Positions 55,901 through 63,501 of a stretch of 64,000 nucleotides of DNA are shown here, piece after piece. Under the pieces are notes generated by a model that saw only the letters and a list, made by a program, of their open reading frames with translations, did not search any database and had not been told where the DNA came from. Source of the DNA: Planctomycetota bacterium (GTDB lineage Bacteria; Planctomycetota; Planctomycetia; Pirellulales; UBA1268); the NCBI GenBank assembly GCA_003669585.1, contig QWOQ01000003.1, forward strand, positions 62,001-126,000, in the 5' to 3' direction. A program made the position numbers and the translations under genes. Every line of letters begins with the position of its first letter. Position 1 is the first letter of the stretch.

Positions 55901-58117
55901 GGAACACTCCGTATACGAAACGGTGGATTGATTGATGGCTCCGCTGTCGAGCAGGTTGACAAACAAAAGATCGACCAATGTATTGAGTCTGGTGACAAGT
56001 AAGGAAACGCTTCGCGAAGCGTCGTCCAAAGGATCCAGCCGCAGCGGCTCTTCATCGGGCGAAGCAATTGAGGGAAACCCATTGATGATTGAACTCAATC
56101 GCGCAACCTGCGAGATGGCAGTGCGAAGAGTGCCGGGTTCGATCGGCGGTGTGCCAGAGCCGCCCGCAAAGATGGCGTTCAGATGGACTGTGGCGAGCAA
56201 TGAGACGACGGCGTCGTTGCGCACAGCGAGCGCATTGCGAAATCGCGGTGGAGCATTTTCCCAGGCCTCAAAAAAATGTTTTGATTCAGCTTTTCCGAGC
56301 GTTTGCTGGAGAGAGACAATCGGCGACGAGCGAATCCCAACAGCCTCCGCGGTATTCGAATAAGCCGAAAGATTCGCCAAATCAGTGGTGAATTGATCGA
56401 GGAAAACATTCGTTCGCAAAGAGCCCGAATCCTTTTGGAGAACTTGGAGCTGTGCGGAGCCTGCCAAAGCCACAAGCTCGGCCCAGAGGTGCGGCGCGAA
56501 ATCAACTAAGGCTGGTCGCACTTCAGATGCTGGTGCCTGTTTTCGACGAGAGTTTTGTTGCTCGATCAGTAGCCAAAGGTCAGGAGGCAACACTTCTGGC
56601 TCGGGTGGGGGTGGAGGGATCGCTGCCGGTGGCTTTTCGGGCACAGCGGCTGGCGCGGGCGCAGCGGCAGCCGGTGGTGTGCCCTCCGCAGGTGGCGAGG
56701 CTGTGCTCGCGGCAGCCGTCGGAGTCGCTGCGGCAGCAGCGGGCGGTTCCCCTGCCGCTGGAAATGCAGGGCCGGCGTCTGGCTTGGCAGCATCTTTTTC
56801 GGCGGCCGTCAGAACCACGCCGGCGGAAAACCTCGTTGCATCCAAACGCAACGACTTGCTTGCTGGCTGAAAAAGAGCCGGTTGCCGGTCACTCGCGGCG
56901 GGTATGGCAGCCGATGTTTTTGGCAAAGGGTTTTGCACGGGACCGGCTGGAGACTTCTGCGGCGGCACCGACGCAGGCTGAGCTGCTGGAGAGGATGGCT
57001 CAGCTTTTTTTTCTGGGGCAGTCGGCTCCTGTTTCTCCTGACTGGGCTTCTCTGAGGCAGCCTTGTCTTTCGCAACTTTTTTCTTTGCCGTTGGCACTCG
57101 CACAACCGGAATATTTGGCGGCACCGAGGAGAGCGGCACGCGACCTACGCCGAGCTTCCACACCACGGGATTTTGAAGACTGCGACCGCCGCTCGATTGT
57201 CGAGCCCACTGACTTGTCCAAGCGGAAACAAAACGGAGGAGTTCGTCGAGTTCCACCAAAAGATCCCCATCGCCCCAAGGAGCTGCGTCGGCTGCTCCCG
57301 AAAGACCGAGTTCCAGCGATCGAGCAAAGAACGTGCGTCGCTCGGGTAAATAGATTCCCGAATATTCAAACAGATCGTGAGACCCAACAACCCAGTTTGC
57401 GCCTGTAGCTTTTCTTTGAGGCTCTGCAAATTCATCGTCGAGCATCTTCGGAACCAGTCCTGCAATCACGCCGGCGCGAGGATCCCAGCGAAGATCTCCG
57501 AAATCGATTGCGATTAACGTCGTCGATGACGATTCACGACCGATCGATTCGACAAGCTCTCGCATCGGTACAAGACCCCGAGGCCGCTCCCCTTCGATTC
57601 GGAAGTCACTGGCAATCAGACAAACCTTATTATTGAGAGGGTCGGTGCGTTTGATCCCGTCTGCATCGAGCGAAGGTGGAGCAACCATCGACTGTGCTCG
57701 CACGTAGGCCACCAACACATCCTTCGATCGTAAAGGAAGATTGAAAAGACGACTGCCGAGTTTCTCCCGGATGGCAGCGGATGTTTCAAAACCAACTAAG
57801 TGCACTGAATCGGTTGTTTGATCGGTTGGAAGCGAGTGCGCCAGCGACGCGGCCAAGGCGGTCTTGTCTTCGTTGGCAAACGGAACTGCTACGAGCGAAC
57901 CGATCCTGTACTGATCGATGACGAGAGAAACGAACGCCGTCTTCCAGGTGAATAATGGTGCCAGAAGCAGAGCAACAATCACGCTGACAAGAACAACCGC
58001 AGCAAGAATAAGCCCGAGGATTAACCCGACGCGCCGATATTTTCGTTGTGGACTGGCATCGGTGGATGTTCCTTTCCAGCGAACAGTTCGAACAGGCGCG
58101 GCATTGGATGGTGTCAC
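53000..58117 (-). CDS. Giant single-pass protein: pseudo-caspase domain, long linker, beta-rich C-terminus
   Basis: A 1705-residue protein built like the vWA giant. The cytosolic N-terminus holds RTVRWKGTST at residues 10-19, the same motif at the same position. The membrane helix is VGLILGLILAAVVLVSVIVA (about 30-50). Residues 75-330 match the other giant's caspase-like domain: VLVAYVRAQS, NKVCLIASDF, IAIDFGDLRWDPRAG and FARSLELGLSGAAD. Here both catalytic residues are gone (Gln/Ser for His, Phe-Gly for Cys). Residues 341-509 are a Pro/Ala/Lys linker. A helical part and a long beta-rich part follow. The end (VILNGKGEAGVLVTADGP; GEYKLQATGP) is a carboxypeptidase-regulatory-like domain. The GTG start at 58117 has AAAGG upstream. 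It is divergent from tssK. Confidence 0.78.
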   Translation of the reverse strand: MTPSNAAPVRTVRWKGTSTDASPQRKYRRVGLILGLILAAVVLVSVIVALLLAPLFTWKTAFVSLVIDQYRIGSLVAVPFANEDKTALAASLAHSLPTDQTTDSVHLVGFETSAAIREKLGSRLFNLPLRSKDVLVAYVRAQSMVAPPSLDADGIKRTDPLNNKVCLIASDFRIEGERPRGLVPMRELVESIGRESSSTTLIAIDFGDLRWDPRAGVIAGLVPKMLDDEFAEPQRKATGANWVVGSHDLFEYSGIYLPERRTFFARSLELGLSGAADAAPWGDGDLLVELDELLRFVSAWTSQWARQSSGGRSLQNPVVWKLGVGRVPLSSVPPNIPVVRVPTAKKKVAKDKAASEKPSQEKQEPTAPEKKAEPSSPAAQPASVPPQKSPAGPVQNPLPKTSAAIPAASDRQPALFQPASKSLRLDATRFSAGVVLTAAEKDAAKPDAGPAFPAAGEPPAAAAATPTAAASTASPPAEGTPPAAAAPAPAAVPEKPPAAIPPPPPEPEVLPPDLWLLIEQQNSRRKQAPASEVRPALVDFAPHLWAELVALAGSAQLQVLQKDSGSLRTNVFLDQFTTDLANLSAYSNTAEAVGIRSSPIVSLQQTLGKAESKHFFEAWENAPPRFRNALAVRNDAVVSLLATVHLNAIFAGGSGTPPIEPGTLRTAISQVARLSSIINGFPSIASPDEEPLRLDPLDDASRSVSLLVTRLNTLVDLLFVNLLDSGAINQSTVSYTECSAALRLPFLSMPRRDSLLAMIQSSAQATLSGEQSSGMDAGSNELPSEGQSMLLAVGRVPLPPEAPIRIQRIDLANIAVLVDSLAAIVDAAGILSDSTSRAPPEIAKTIRDIADVRKACESLASFVSDEKVAVQEILQLAAKISQLYFKAASEVDSTTISSSGFTETDRGAALLRILDPRDAENLSTVEIASIPRWAVVDAVGIVLQPIDGVAMEFQRPTLLRLVFGGRDKKKLPVNATLRLRYDPADMQVRASGGGILDPNRGSMLSDLPLRAEGLRLELLPNRKATESDLNGQVRLRALLEIGGRTEEAELYVNLPSERTVTLSVRRTPVANAATGNGWLRSRVLTDSVSSDALVQSTVQLPCLSGRVTAWELGLENEASLPRTVSVEVYSVASSQQPGAREKDWKEAAAQIVAGTSSLAKMAAIAKVELPVSQSITFLPLPPEIVPPAILPLPAPAGTPPAAAPPAPAPIPIGPDVAVLVREITAGQPPRAWLTRLCFEVEHPRTLLVPTAIWNSRERTITVEVRASDTARKGADLPPNGMRVSMKPLSIFPVIGRQPIEMQKSEALLTPSRPADVLVAAWNGSDRSGRVWLAIDVDGYPRAVVMAVDCSQATDGERQGAQYDWRNISFIDPIAKETLIKAPAASVGFSVAVDAPPDSFRMKNGVATSTVSLSLREDRGDGNAPREERVVWSAAADRQVEFVRDKAVVPGTLAVMTTVQDWKINASGEGFENIDILAQARLSIPGVQQPLADQRQMVFDARGPVVEAPPSMNVSVGKPLVIPVRVIDDQRESFATAATKHLPGVSGVDRVEWGIDTKGNGSPEAWQPAVSLGGGMYELRVVTTMLPPGKQTLLLVRAFDRAGLSDPPDRVWLIASAMVAKNCIEGRVILNGKGEAGVLVTADGPSAPKPIKTNKEGKFKFSDVDAGEYKLQATGPIRNQNYRSEIVPVVVSPPPAPPASALLPLK

Positions 58118-58310
58118 GTCGACAGACCTTTACGCTAGAAAATAAACCCATTACTCAAAGAGACAGAAAAAAAAGCAATGCTTGGGTTAGAGTTTACCAA
58201 CTTCGCTGCAATTGATACGATATGACTTCAAAGAATTAAATTAGCGTCTCGCTCGTTGGGACATCGATCAAACTTGTCGCGACTCTTGTTTGTCGCTCGG
58301 ATTTCATGTC
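58118..58310. other. Divergent intergenic region of the T6SS locus
   Basis: These 193 bases must hold promoters for both the giant minus-strand genes and tssK. The region is AT-rich (ATGACTTCAAAGAATTAAATTA near 58220) but no clear -35/-10 pair or operator was identified. Shared control of both arms is likely. Confidence 0.5.
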
Positions 58311-59777
58311 ATGCGTCATCTGCCTGTTCACTGGTCGGAAGGAATGTTCCTTCGCCCACATCAATTTCAGTCGATGGAACGGCACTGGTCGGAGTGTCTC
58401 GCGTTTTCGGGCATGGCGGACGATCCATTCAACTACGGAATCGTGAGACTGGAAATAGATCCGTCGGCGCTTGCGAATCATCAGATTGAACTGCGCAGTT
58501 GCCAAGCAAGGTTTCGAGACGGAACGCTCGTCTGCTTGGAGCCTGGCGAAGAACCAGATCGAGTGGATCTCAAGAATGCAACCGGCAGCCTTGCAAAGCT
58601 TTCGACGGCTCTGGGCGACGCATTGCAAACGGTTGATACGTTACGGGTCTATCTTGCAGTGCCGCGATACAATCCGTCGGGGGGAAATATTTCACCTCCT
58701 GTTCCGTTGGATCGCAGTCGTTCGACTATCGTGCGACAGTCGCTTCAAGATGACACGGCCGGTGGCAACGACCAAGAAGTTGAGTTTCGCCGGCTCAATG
58801 TTGCGATCAAATTATCGACAGAAGATCTTTCAGGCTTCGAACTGTTGCCGATTGCGCAGATCCGTCGTGCCGGAAATCGCGAATCGGCGCCAGAAATCGA
58901 CATCAATTATTTCCCGCCAATGCTCGCTGTGGATGCGTGGACTCCACTTGGAAGCGGGGTTGTGCGCAGCGTCTACGACTTGGTGAGCCGCAAGATCGAG
59001 GTGCTTGCCGACCAAGCCGTGAGCAGGCAAGTCGGCTTTTCGAGTTCCGAGCCTGGAGATCTCGATCGATTGATGATGCTCTCAAAGATGCTCGAATCAC
59101 AGGCCGTGCTGCGAGTTCTGGCGTTTGCCAAAGGCATTCATCCTCGAGAGGCGTATGCCGAACTGTGCCGTGTGGCGGGCCAACTCGCGGTGTTCGAACC
59201 AGAGCGACGGCTCGAAGAACTTCCTCTCTACGACCACGACGATCTTGCAACCATCTTCCATTTTATAAAAAACAAAATCGAGAGCATGCTCGCCCGAATT
59301 GCGGCGATGGAATTTGAACAGCGGTATTTTGTCGGCACTGGTCCGTCGATTCTTTCTGTGACGCTCGATCCAAAATGGCTGCAATCCAACTGGCAGACCT
59401 ATGTGGGAGTGTTGCGAGGCGATATTCCAGAGGAGGAATGCCAACGATTGCTTACGGGCAACAGCCATCTCGACTGGAAGCTCGGCAGTGCCGACGAAGT
59501 AGACCGTTTGTTTCGAATGGGCGTGCCGGGACTTGATCTGTTTCCGCTGGATCGTCCACCGCAGGCGGTGCCTGCCAAAAGCGGTTGGCAGTATTACCGA
59601 ATCGGAACCGACAGCCCCGCGTACAAGGCTGTGCAGTTGAGCCAGACGCTCGGGATTCGCGTCCGCGATTCTGCAATTCTCAATGCAGAGCAACTTGTCG
59701 GCCGACGACGCATCGAGGTTTCCTACGAGGGACGAGTGGCTGCTCTGGAGTTTGCGTTGTTCGTTGTTCCAAAGTGA
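58311..59777 (+). CDS. tssK: Type VI secretion baseplate protein TssK
   Basis: TssK is the trimeric connector between the T6SS baseplate and the TssLM membrane complex. The protein has 488 residues, close to the usual size. The diagnostic N-terminal block VHWSEGMFLRPHQFQSMERHW is present in full from about residue 5, and the C-terminal part contains the receptor-binding-like beta region (SPAYKAVQLSQTLGIRVRD). The start is ATG 58311; a TTG at 58290 would add 7 residues. It is first of the plus-strand arm, followed 24 bases later by tssL. It is divergent from the giant pseudo-caspase gene. Confidence 0.93.
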   Translation: MRHLPVHWSEGMFLRPHQFQSMERHWSECLAFSGMADDPFNYGIVRLEIDPSALANHQIELRSCQARFRDGTLVCLEPGEEPDRVDLKNATGSLAKLSTALGDALQTVDTLRVYLAVPRYNPSGGNISPPVPLDRSRSTIVRQSLQDDTAGGNDQEVEFRRLNVAIKLSTEDLSGFELLPIAQIRRAGNRESAPEIDINYFPPMLAVDAWTPLGSGVVRSVYDLVSRKIEVLADQAVSRQVGFSSSEPGDLDRLMMLSKMLESQAVLRVLAFAKGIHPREAYAELCRVAGQLAVFEPERRLEELPLYDHDDLATIFHFIKNKIESMLARIAAMEFEQRYFVGTGPSILSVTLDPKWLQSNWQTYVGVLRGDIPEEECQRLLTGNSHLDWKLGSADEVDRLFRMGVPGLDLFPLDRPPQAVPAKSGWQYYRIGTDSPAYKAVQLSQTLGIRVRDSAILNAEQLVGRRRIEVSYEGRVAALEFALFVVPK

Positions 59778-59801
59778 TGTAACAACCCAGAGCACCCCAT
59801 C

Positions 59802-60422
59802 ATGACCTCCGATTTTACCGCCGCAGTTGTCCCCGTTTTTCTCGAAGCACTCGATCTTTTTGATCGCGCCGAAAAAAATAAAACTGGCCCCGTTGAAGTG
59901 GAGCGAGCCACATTGCGTGCCGCGTTTGATCGAGCCGCGGCAAAAATGCGAGGGCCTCGCCTTCCGGAATGGGAGCTGGCCAGCTATGCGATTGCGGCGA
60001 TGGTGGACGAGATTTTGATTGTCGACATGCCGTGGAGCGGTCAGGCGTGGTGGGAAAACCATGCCTTGGAAGTGGAGCTTTTTGGCATGCGCAGACGGGC
60101 AACTGAGTTTTACGATCGAGCCGAAAAGGCGGCAGCACTTCCAGTGCGGGATGCGAGTACCATTTTTGTGTCGGCGGTGCTCGTCGGCTTTCGAGGAATG
60201 CTCCGGGACCGTCCCGATCCACTTGAAAAGTGGCTCGGAGCAAATGCTCAAAGACTCCAGCTCGGTTTCGGCCGAGGTAATGTGATTGCATCGGCTCCCG
60301 AGCTTCCCGGGGCGCCGCCCTTGTGGGGCAAGAGCAAGCTTGTCTGGCAAAGCCTTGCGACCACGGTGCTCACCGCTATTTTAATCGTGATGGTGTGGGT
60401 CTCGCTCCAAGTCATTTCGTGA
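59802..60422 (+). CDS. tssL: Type VI secretion membrane protein TssL (DotU family)
   Basis: TssL anchors the T6SS baseplate to the inner membrane with TssM. The 206-residue protein has the cytosolic DotU helical bundle (EWELASYAIAAMVDEILI; WWENHALEVELFGMRRRATEFYD) and a C-terminal membrane helix (WQSLATTVLTAILIVMVWV). No peptidoglycan-binding domain is attached, so this is the short class. It lies between tssK and the tssM-like gene, 134 bases before the latter. Confidence 0.9.
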   Translation: MTSDFTAAVVPVFLEALDLFDRAEKNKTGPVEVERATLRAAFDRAAAKMRGPRLPEWELASYAIAAMVDEILIVDMPWSGQAWWENHALEVELFGMRRRATEFYDRAEKAAALPVRDASTIFVSAVLVGFRGMLRDRPDPLEKWLGANAQRLQLGFGRGNVIASAPELPGAPPLWGKSKLVWQSLATTVLTAILIVMVWVSLQVIS

Positions 60423-60556
60423 ACTGTATGACAGACAATTGTTAGAACACCCTTAGTATTTTTCAAAAAGCCTTTTCGAGTGTGCGTAGCGTGCGGTTCT
60501 TGACACAGTGTCCTTCGTAAAGACTCTGAGAAGACCACATCGCGATTAGAAAATAG

Positions 60557-61969
60557 ATGGTGTTTATGGATTGGCTACTCAAATTATTAGCGATACCATG
60601 GAATGGATGCGCGCAATTTTATCGCGGCTTCTTGGCCTCCTCGCTCTCGGCTCGTATCGCATGGACGGTGGCGATCTTTCAGCTGTTTGTAGTTGTGTTG
60701 GCTTTTTTGATGGTGCTTCTGTTGGGGCAGGCCTCCATTTTTCAGTCATGGTGGTCTCCCGGCAAGGCAATTATTCTTTTTGTGCTCCTGCTTGTAGTAC
60801 CGATACTCGTTTACTATGCCGCAAGACTCTGGCTGGATCGTGGAGAAAAGTCTCGCTGGGGAGATGTTGAAGCGGCTTGGAATGTGGCTCTTGTAGAGCT
60901 TTCTCGGCAGCAGGTGAGTCTCAAGGATGTCCCTCTTTTTCTTTTGCTTGGCACCGATGGCCAGGAACAAGAGCGAGGCATTCTCCAAAATGCGCCGATC
61001 AATTTGACGGTGCTGGCATCCCCGCCGGGCAGTGCGCCGTTGCATTTTTCCGGTGGCTCCGAAGGTGTCTTTCTTTGTCTTTCGGGAGTCGGCCAGGCCA
61101 GCATTGCCAGCGAAAAGTTGCGCAGCGGCAAAGAAGCATTCGAGTCGGGAATACAAAGCGATCGATTCGGGCAAGACATACTGACACCAAAAGAACGAGA
61201 AGATTCAACCGAGCGGTTAAAATTTGTCTGCGAACTTTTGCAGCACGCCCGGGAGCCCCTCGCGCCGATCAACGGAGTATTGGCAGTTGTGCCGCTCGAT
61301 TTTCGAGCCACGCGCTCAGACGCAACCGGCGCGGTGGCTGTGGCTATGGGCGAAGACCTGGCGACGATTTCCCTAGCGATTGGACTGCGATTCCCCGTGG
61401 TGATAGCGGCCAGCGGATTGGAAATGGAAAGTGCATTTCCAGATCTGCTTCAACGCATCGGAAAAGAGGGGTATAAAAAAACGATCGGTCAAATATTCCC
61501 GATCAATCTCCCGACGACTCCCGACCAGATGCAAGCGGTGTCCCAACGAGCCTGCGGCGTGCTCGACGATATGATCGTTACCCAGCTCCTCGATACAAAA
61601 AAGCTTGATGATCAACCGGCGGATCGCCATCTCGTTGGAATGGTGTGTCGGATACGGCTGAATCTCATTCCGCAAATGACCGCGATGCTTGCAAGCGTTT
61701 TGAACTCCGCATCCCACGGCGGTGGAGCGATGCTGGCAGGCTGCTACCTTTTTTCGATCGGTAATACCGCAGCCGGTGGCAATCGCGCTTTTATCGGCGG
61801 AATTTTTGATCGACTTCTGGACGTTCAGGGCGATCTCGACTGGACGGATGTACGGCTGGCTCAAGATAATTCGAGCTGCCGCGTAGCCAGAATCATGCGA
61901 ATCCTTGATATCTGCATGCTGGTGAGCATTGCTTGCCTGCTGATCGTTATCTGGTGGCGAATGGCGTGA
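60557..61969 (+). CDS. tssM: Short TssM (IcmF)-like protein without periplasmic domain
   Basis: A 470-residue homologue of the N-terminal part of TssM. Two helices (TVAIFQLFVVVLAFLMVLLL at about 36-55; ILFVLLLVVPILVYYAA at about 72-88) precede a cytosolic domain. It contains REPLAPINGVLAVVPLDF and IGLRFPVVIAASGLEMESAF, matching the TssM ATPase-like region. Where TssM has Walker A, the sequence reads LLGTDGQEQERGI, with no GKT/S. A third helix (ICMLVSIACLLIVIWW) lies in the last 22 residues, and translation then ends. T6SS TssM proteins are usually about 1100-1200 residues and continue into a large periplasmic domain that contacts TssJ. That domain is absent here. No good ribosome binding site is visible before ATG 60557. 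Confidence 0.85.
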   Translation: MVFMDWLLKLLAIPWNGCAQFYRGFLASSLSARIAWTVAIFQLFVVVLAFLMVLLLGQASIFQSWWSPGKAIILFVLLLVVPILVYYAARLWLDRGEKSRWGDVEAAWNVALVELSRQQVSLKDVPLFLLLGTDGQEQERGILQNAPINLTVLASPPGSAPLHFSGGSEGVFLCLSGVGQASIASEKLRSGKEAFESGIQSDRFGQDILTPKEREDSTERLKFVCELLQHAREPLAPINGVLAVVPLDFRATRSDATGAVAVAMGEDLATISLAIGLRFPVVIAASGLEMESAFPDLLQRIGKEGYKKTIGQIFPINLPTTPDQMQAVSQRACGVLDDMIVTQLLDTKKLDDQPADRHLVGMVCRIRLNLIPQMTAMLASVLNSASHGGGAMLAGCYLFSIGNTAAGGNRAFIGGIFDRLLDVQGDLDWTDVRLAQDNSSCRVARIMRILDICMLVSIACLLIVIWWRMA

Positions 61970-62181
61970 TAATCATCGGCCGTTGCACAGCCCAATCAGT
62001 CGACAGGGCATAGGGATAGATCAAAGCAATAAGAATTGCGGGTTTTTTTGACCGCCACTGCGGGGCATGTAATAGTAGAAGAACTCTGGATCATTTGTAT
62101 GCTCTCCAGAGCCTGCAACTTCTGGCTTTGTCGAGCTCTCCCCACTGAACCAACACGTTTTTTTCTCATTCGGTTGAACAC

Positions 62182-63324
62182 ATGCCGCTTTCCTTCCAGT
62201 TTGACTCGAACCTGTTTCGAACGCCACTGGAGGGAGATCATCCGTGTGGCATCAACCTCCAAGGCGATGAAACAGCCCGCGCGTTACGGTCATCCCTACG
62301 CGATTTGCGAGAAGAAGCCAGGCGAATTGAGCGGCATGCCGACGACGGCGATGCATCCGAGGGAGGCTGGCCGGCGGCTGTTGTTATTTGGCGGCAACTG
62401 CGAGACAAGTCGCTGGAAGTGCTGGCGAAACAATCGCGAGACACAAGCGTCGCATCGCTTTGCATCGAAGCGCTTTCTCGCACCGACGGTTTCGCAGGCT
62501 TGGCGGCCGGTTTCGATATGACTCGCGCCATGATCGAAGGCACGTGGGATCATCTGTATCCAATTCCGGATCCAGAGGATGGCCCTGCAGAGCCGGCCAC
62601 CATTCTAGAAGAACGCATCATGCCGATTGTGCGACTGGTGGGTCTCGATTCCGAAGGGCTGATCATCCCGGCGATCCAGCACATCCCGCTCACGTCGGAT
62701 CGCTCTGGGGATACGCTCGGGCTTTGCCACTGGAAAAGCAGCCTGGATCTCGCTCATGAAAATGATGCAGAGAAAATCCAACTCGCCGTCTCTCGCGGAG
62801 CAGTTTCGCCGGCGCAGTTTAGTCAGGCGGTTCAGTCGACGTCGCTGGAGTTCCTGAAAGCGACATACCTCGAAATCAAGGCTGCCGAACAGTCGTGGGA
62901 GGCGCTTTGCCAGTCGGTCTACGATGCCTCGGCGGGGGCTGGAGTGGTGCCGGCCTCACCCATTCGCGCCCTGTTTGAAGAGTGCGAAACGGCCATTCGC
63001 ACATTTGCCCCACAGGCCATTCCTACCGATCCAAAGGCCGAAAGCAGTCAGCCGGGATTGAGTGGTTCAACTGAAGCGACTGGAGCCGACGGGCCACAGG
63101 CGACTCCCGGCGGGCGAGAAGAAGCCTTTCGTCAACTCGAAAGCATCGCCGGATTTTTTGATCGCCACGACCCACACAGCCTGATTGCGGCCCAGATTCG
63201 CAACGTCGTTCGTTTAGGAAGGCTCCCGAGGGCCGATTATTTCCGCGAACTGATTACCGACGACTCGGCCCTGAAGTCCCTGTTTAAGTTCGTGGGGATT
63301 GATGCACCGCCGCCCTCGTCCTGA
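62182..63324 (+). CDS. tssA: Type VI secretion protein TssA
   Basis: TssA caps and coordinates growth of the T6SS tail. The 380-residue protein has an ImpA N-terminal domain (about residues 10-140) with GDHPCGINLQGDE and IEGTWDHLYPIPDPEDG, the family signature. After a helical middle part and a Gly/Pro-rich linker, the last 65 residues (FFDRHDPHSLIAAQIRNVVR) resemble the C-terminal TssA helix motif. Total size fits the shorter TssA class. It lies 212 bases after the tssM-like gene, a gap that shows no gene. tssB is 177 bases downstream. Confidence 0.9.
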   Translation: MPLSFQFDSNLFRTPLEGDHPCGINLQGDETARALRSSLRDLREEARRIERHADDGDASEGGWPAAVVIWRQLRDKSLEVLAKQSRDTSVASLCIEALSRTDGFAGLAAGFDMTRAMIEGTWDHLYPIPDPEDGPAEPATILEERIMPIVRLVGLDSEGLIIPAIQHIPLTSDRSGDTLGLCHWKSSLDLAHENDAEKIQLAVSRGAVSPAQFSQAVQSTSLEFLKATYLEIKAAEQSWEALCQSVYDASAGAGVVPASPIRALFEECETAIRTFAPQAIPTDPKAESSQPGLSGSTEATGADGPQATPGGREEAFRQLESIAGFFDRHDPHSLIAAQIRNVVRLGRLPRADYFRELITDDSALKSLFKFVGIDAPPPSS

Positions 63325-63368
63325 ACGCAATGAGCATCTAATAAGATCCTCACATTTTAAGAATTGAT

Positions 63369-63396
63369 TTGACAAAGCCTCCGTTTGCTCTACAAA
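63369..63396 (+). promoter_or_regulatory. Candidate promoter of tssB
   Basis: A perfect TTGACA at 63369-63374 is followed after 16 bases by TACAAA at 63391-63396 (four of six consensus positions). It lies about 105 bases before the tssB start and would allow separate expression of the sheath genes. Confidence 0.4.
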
Positions 63397-63501
63397 GCAG
63401 CATCATAAAAGTATGCAAAGCGCATAAATTCTCCTCAGTTTTTGTCACATAGTTTTTAAAAATAGTTTGCTCACGTCCCCGTCATTCCTTGGAGATTTCA
63501 A

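Noticed and set aside
56452..57408. Plus-strand open frame of 318 codons
   Set aside because: Antisense to the Pro/Ala-rich linker of the 1705-residue giant; the Arg/Leu-rich product is a codon-bias shadow.
59097..60350. Minus-strand open frame of 417 codons
   Set aside because: Antisense to tssK and tssL, which carry strong signatures; the product is rich in His, Arg and Cys and matches nothing.
60500..60530. TTGACA upstream of the tssM-like gene
   Set aside because: No acceptable -10 hexamer at 16-18 bases; too weak to list.
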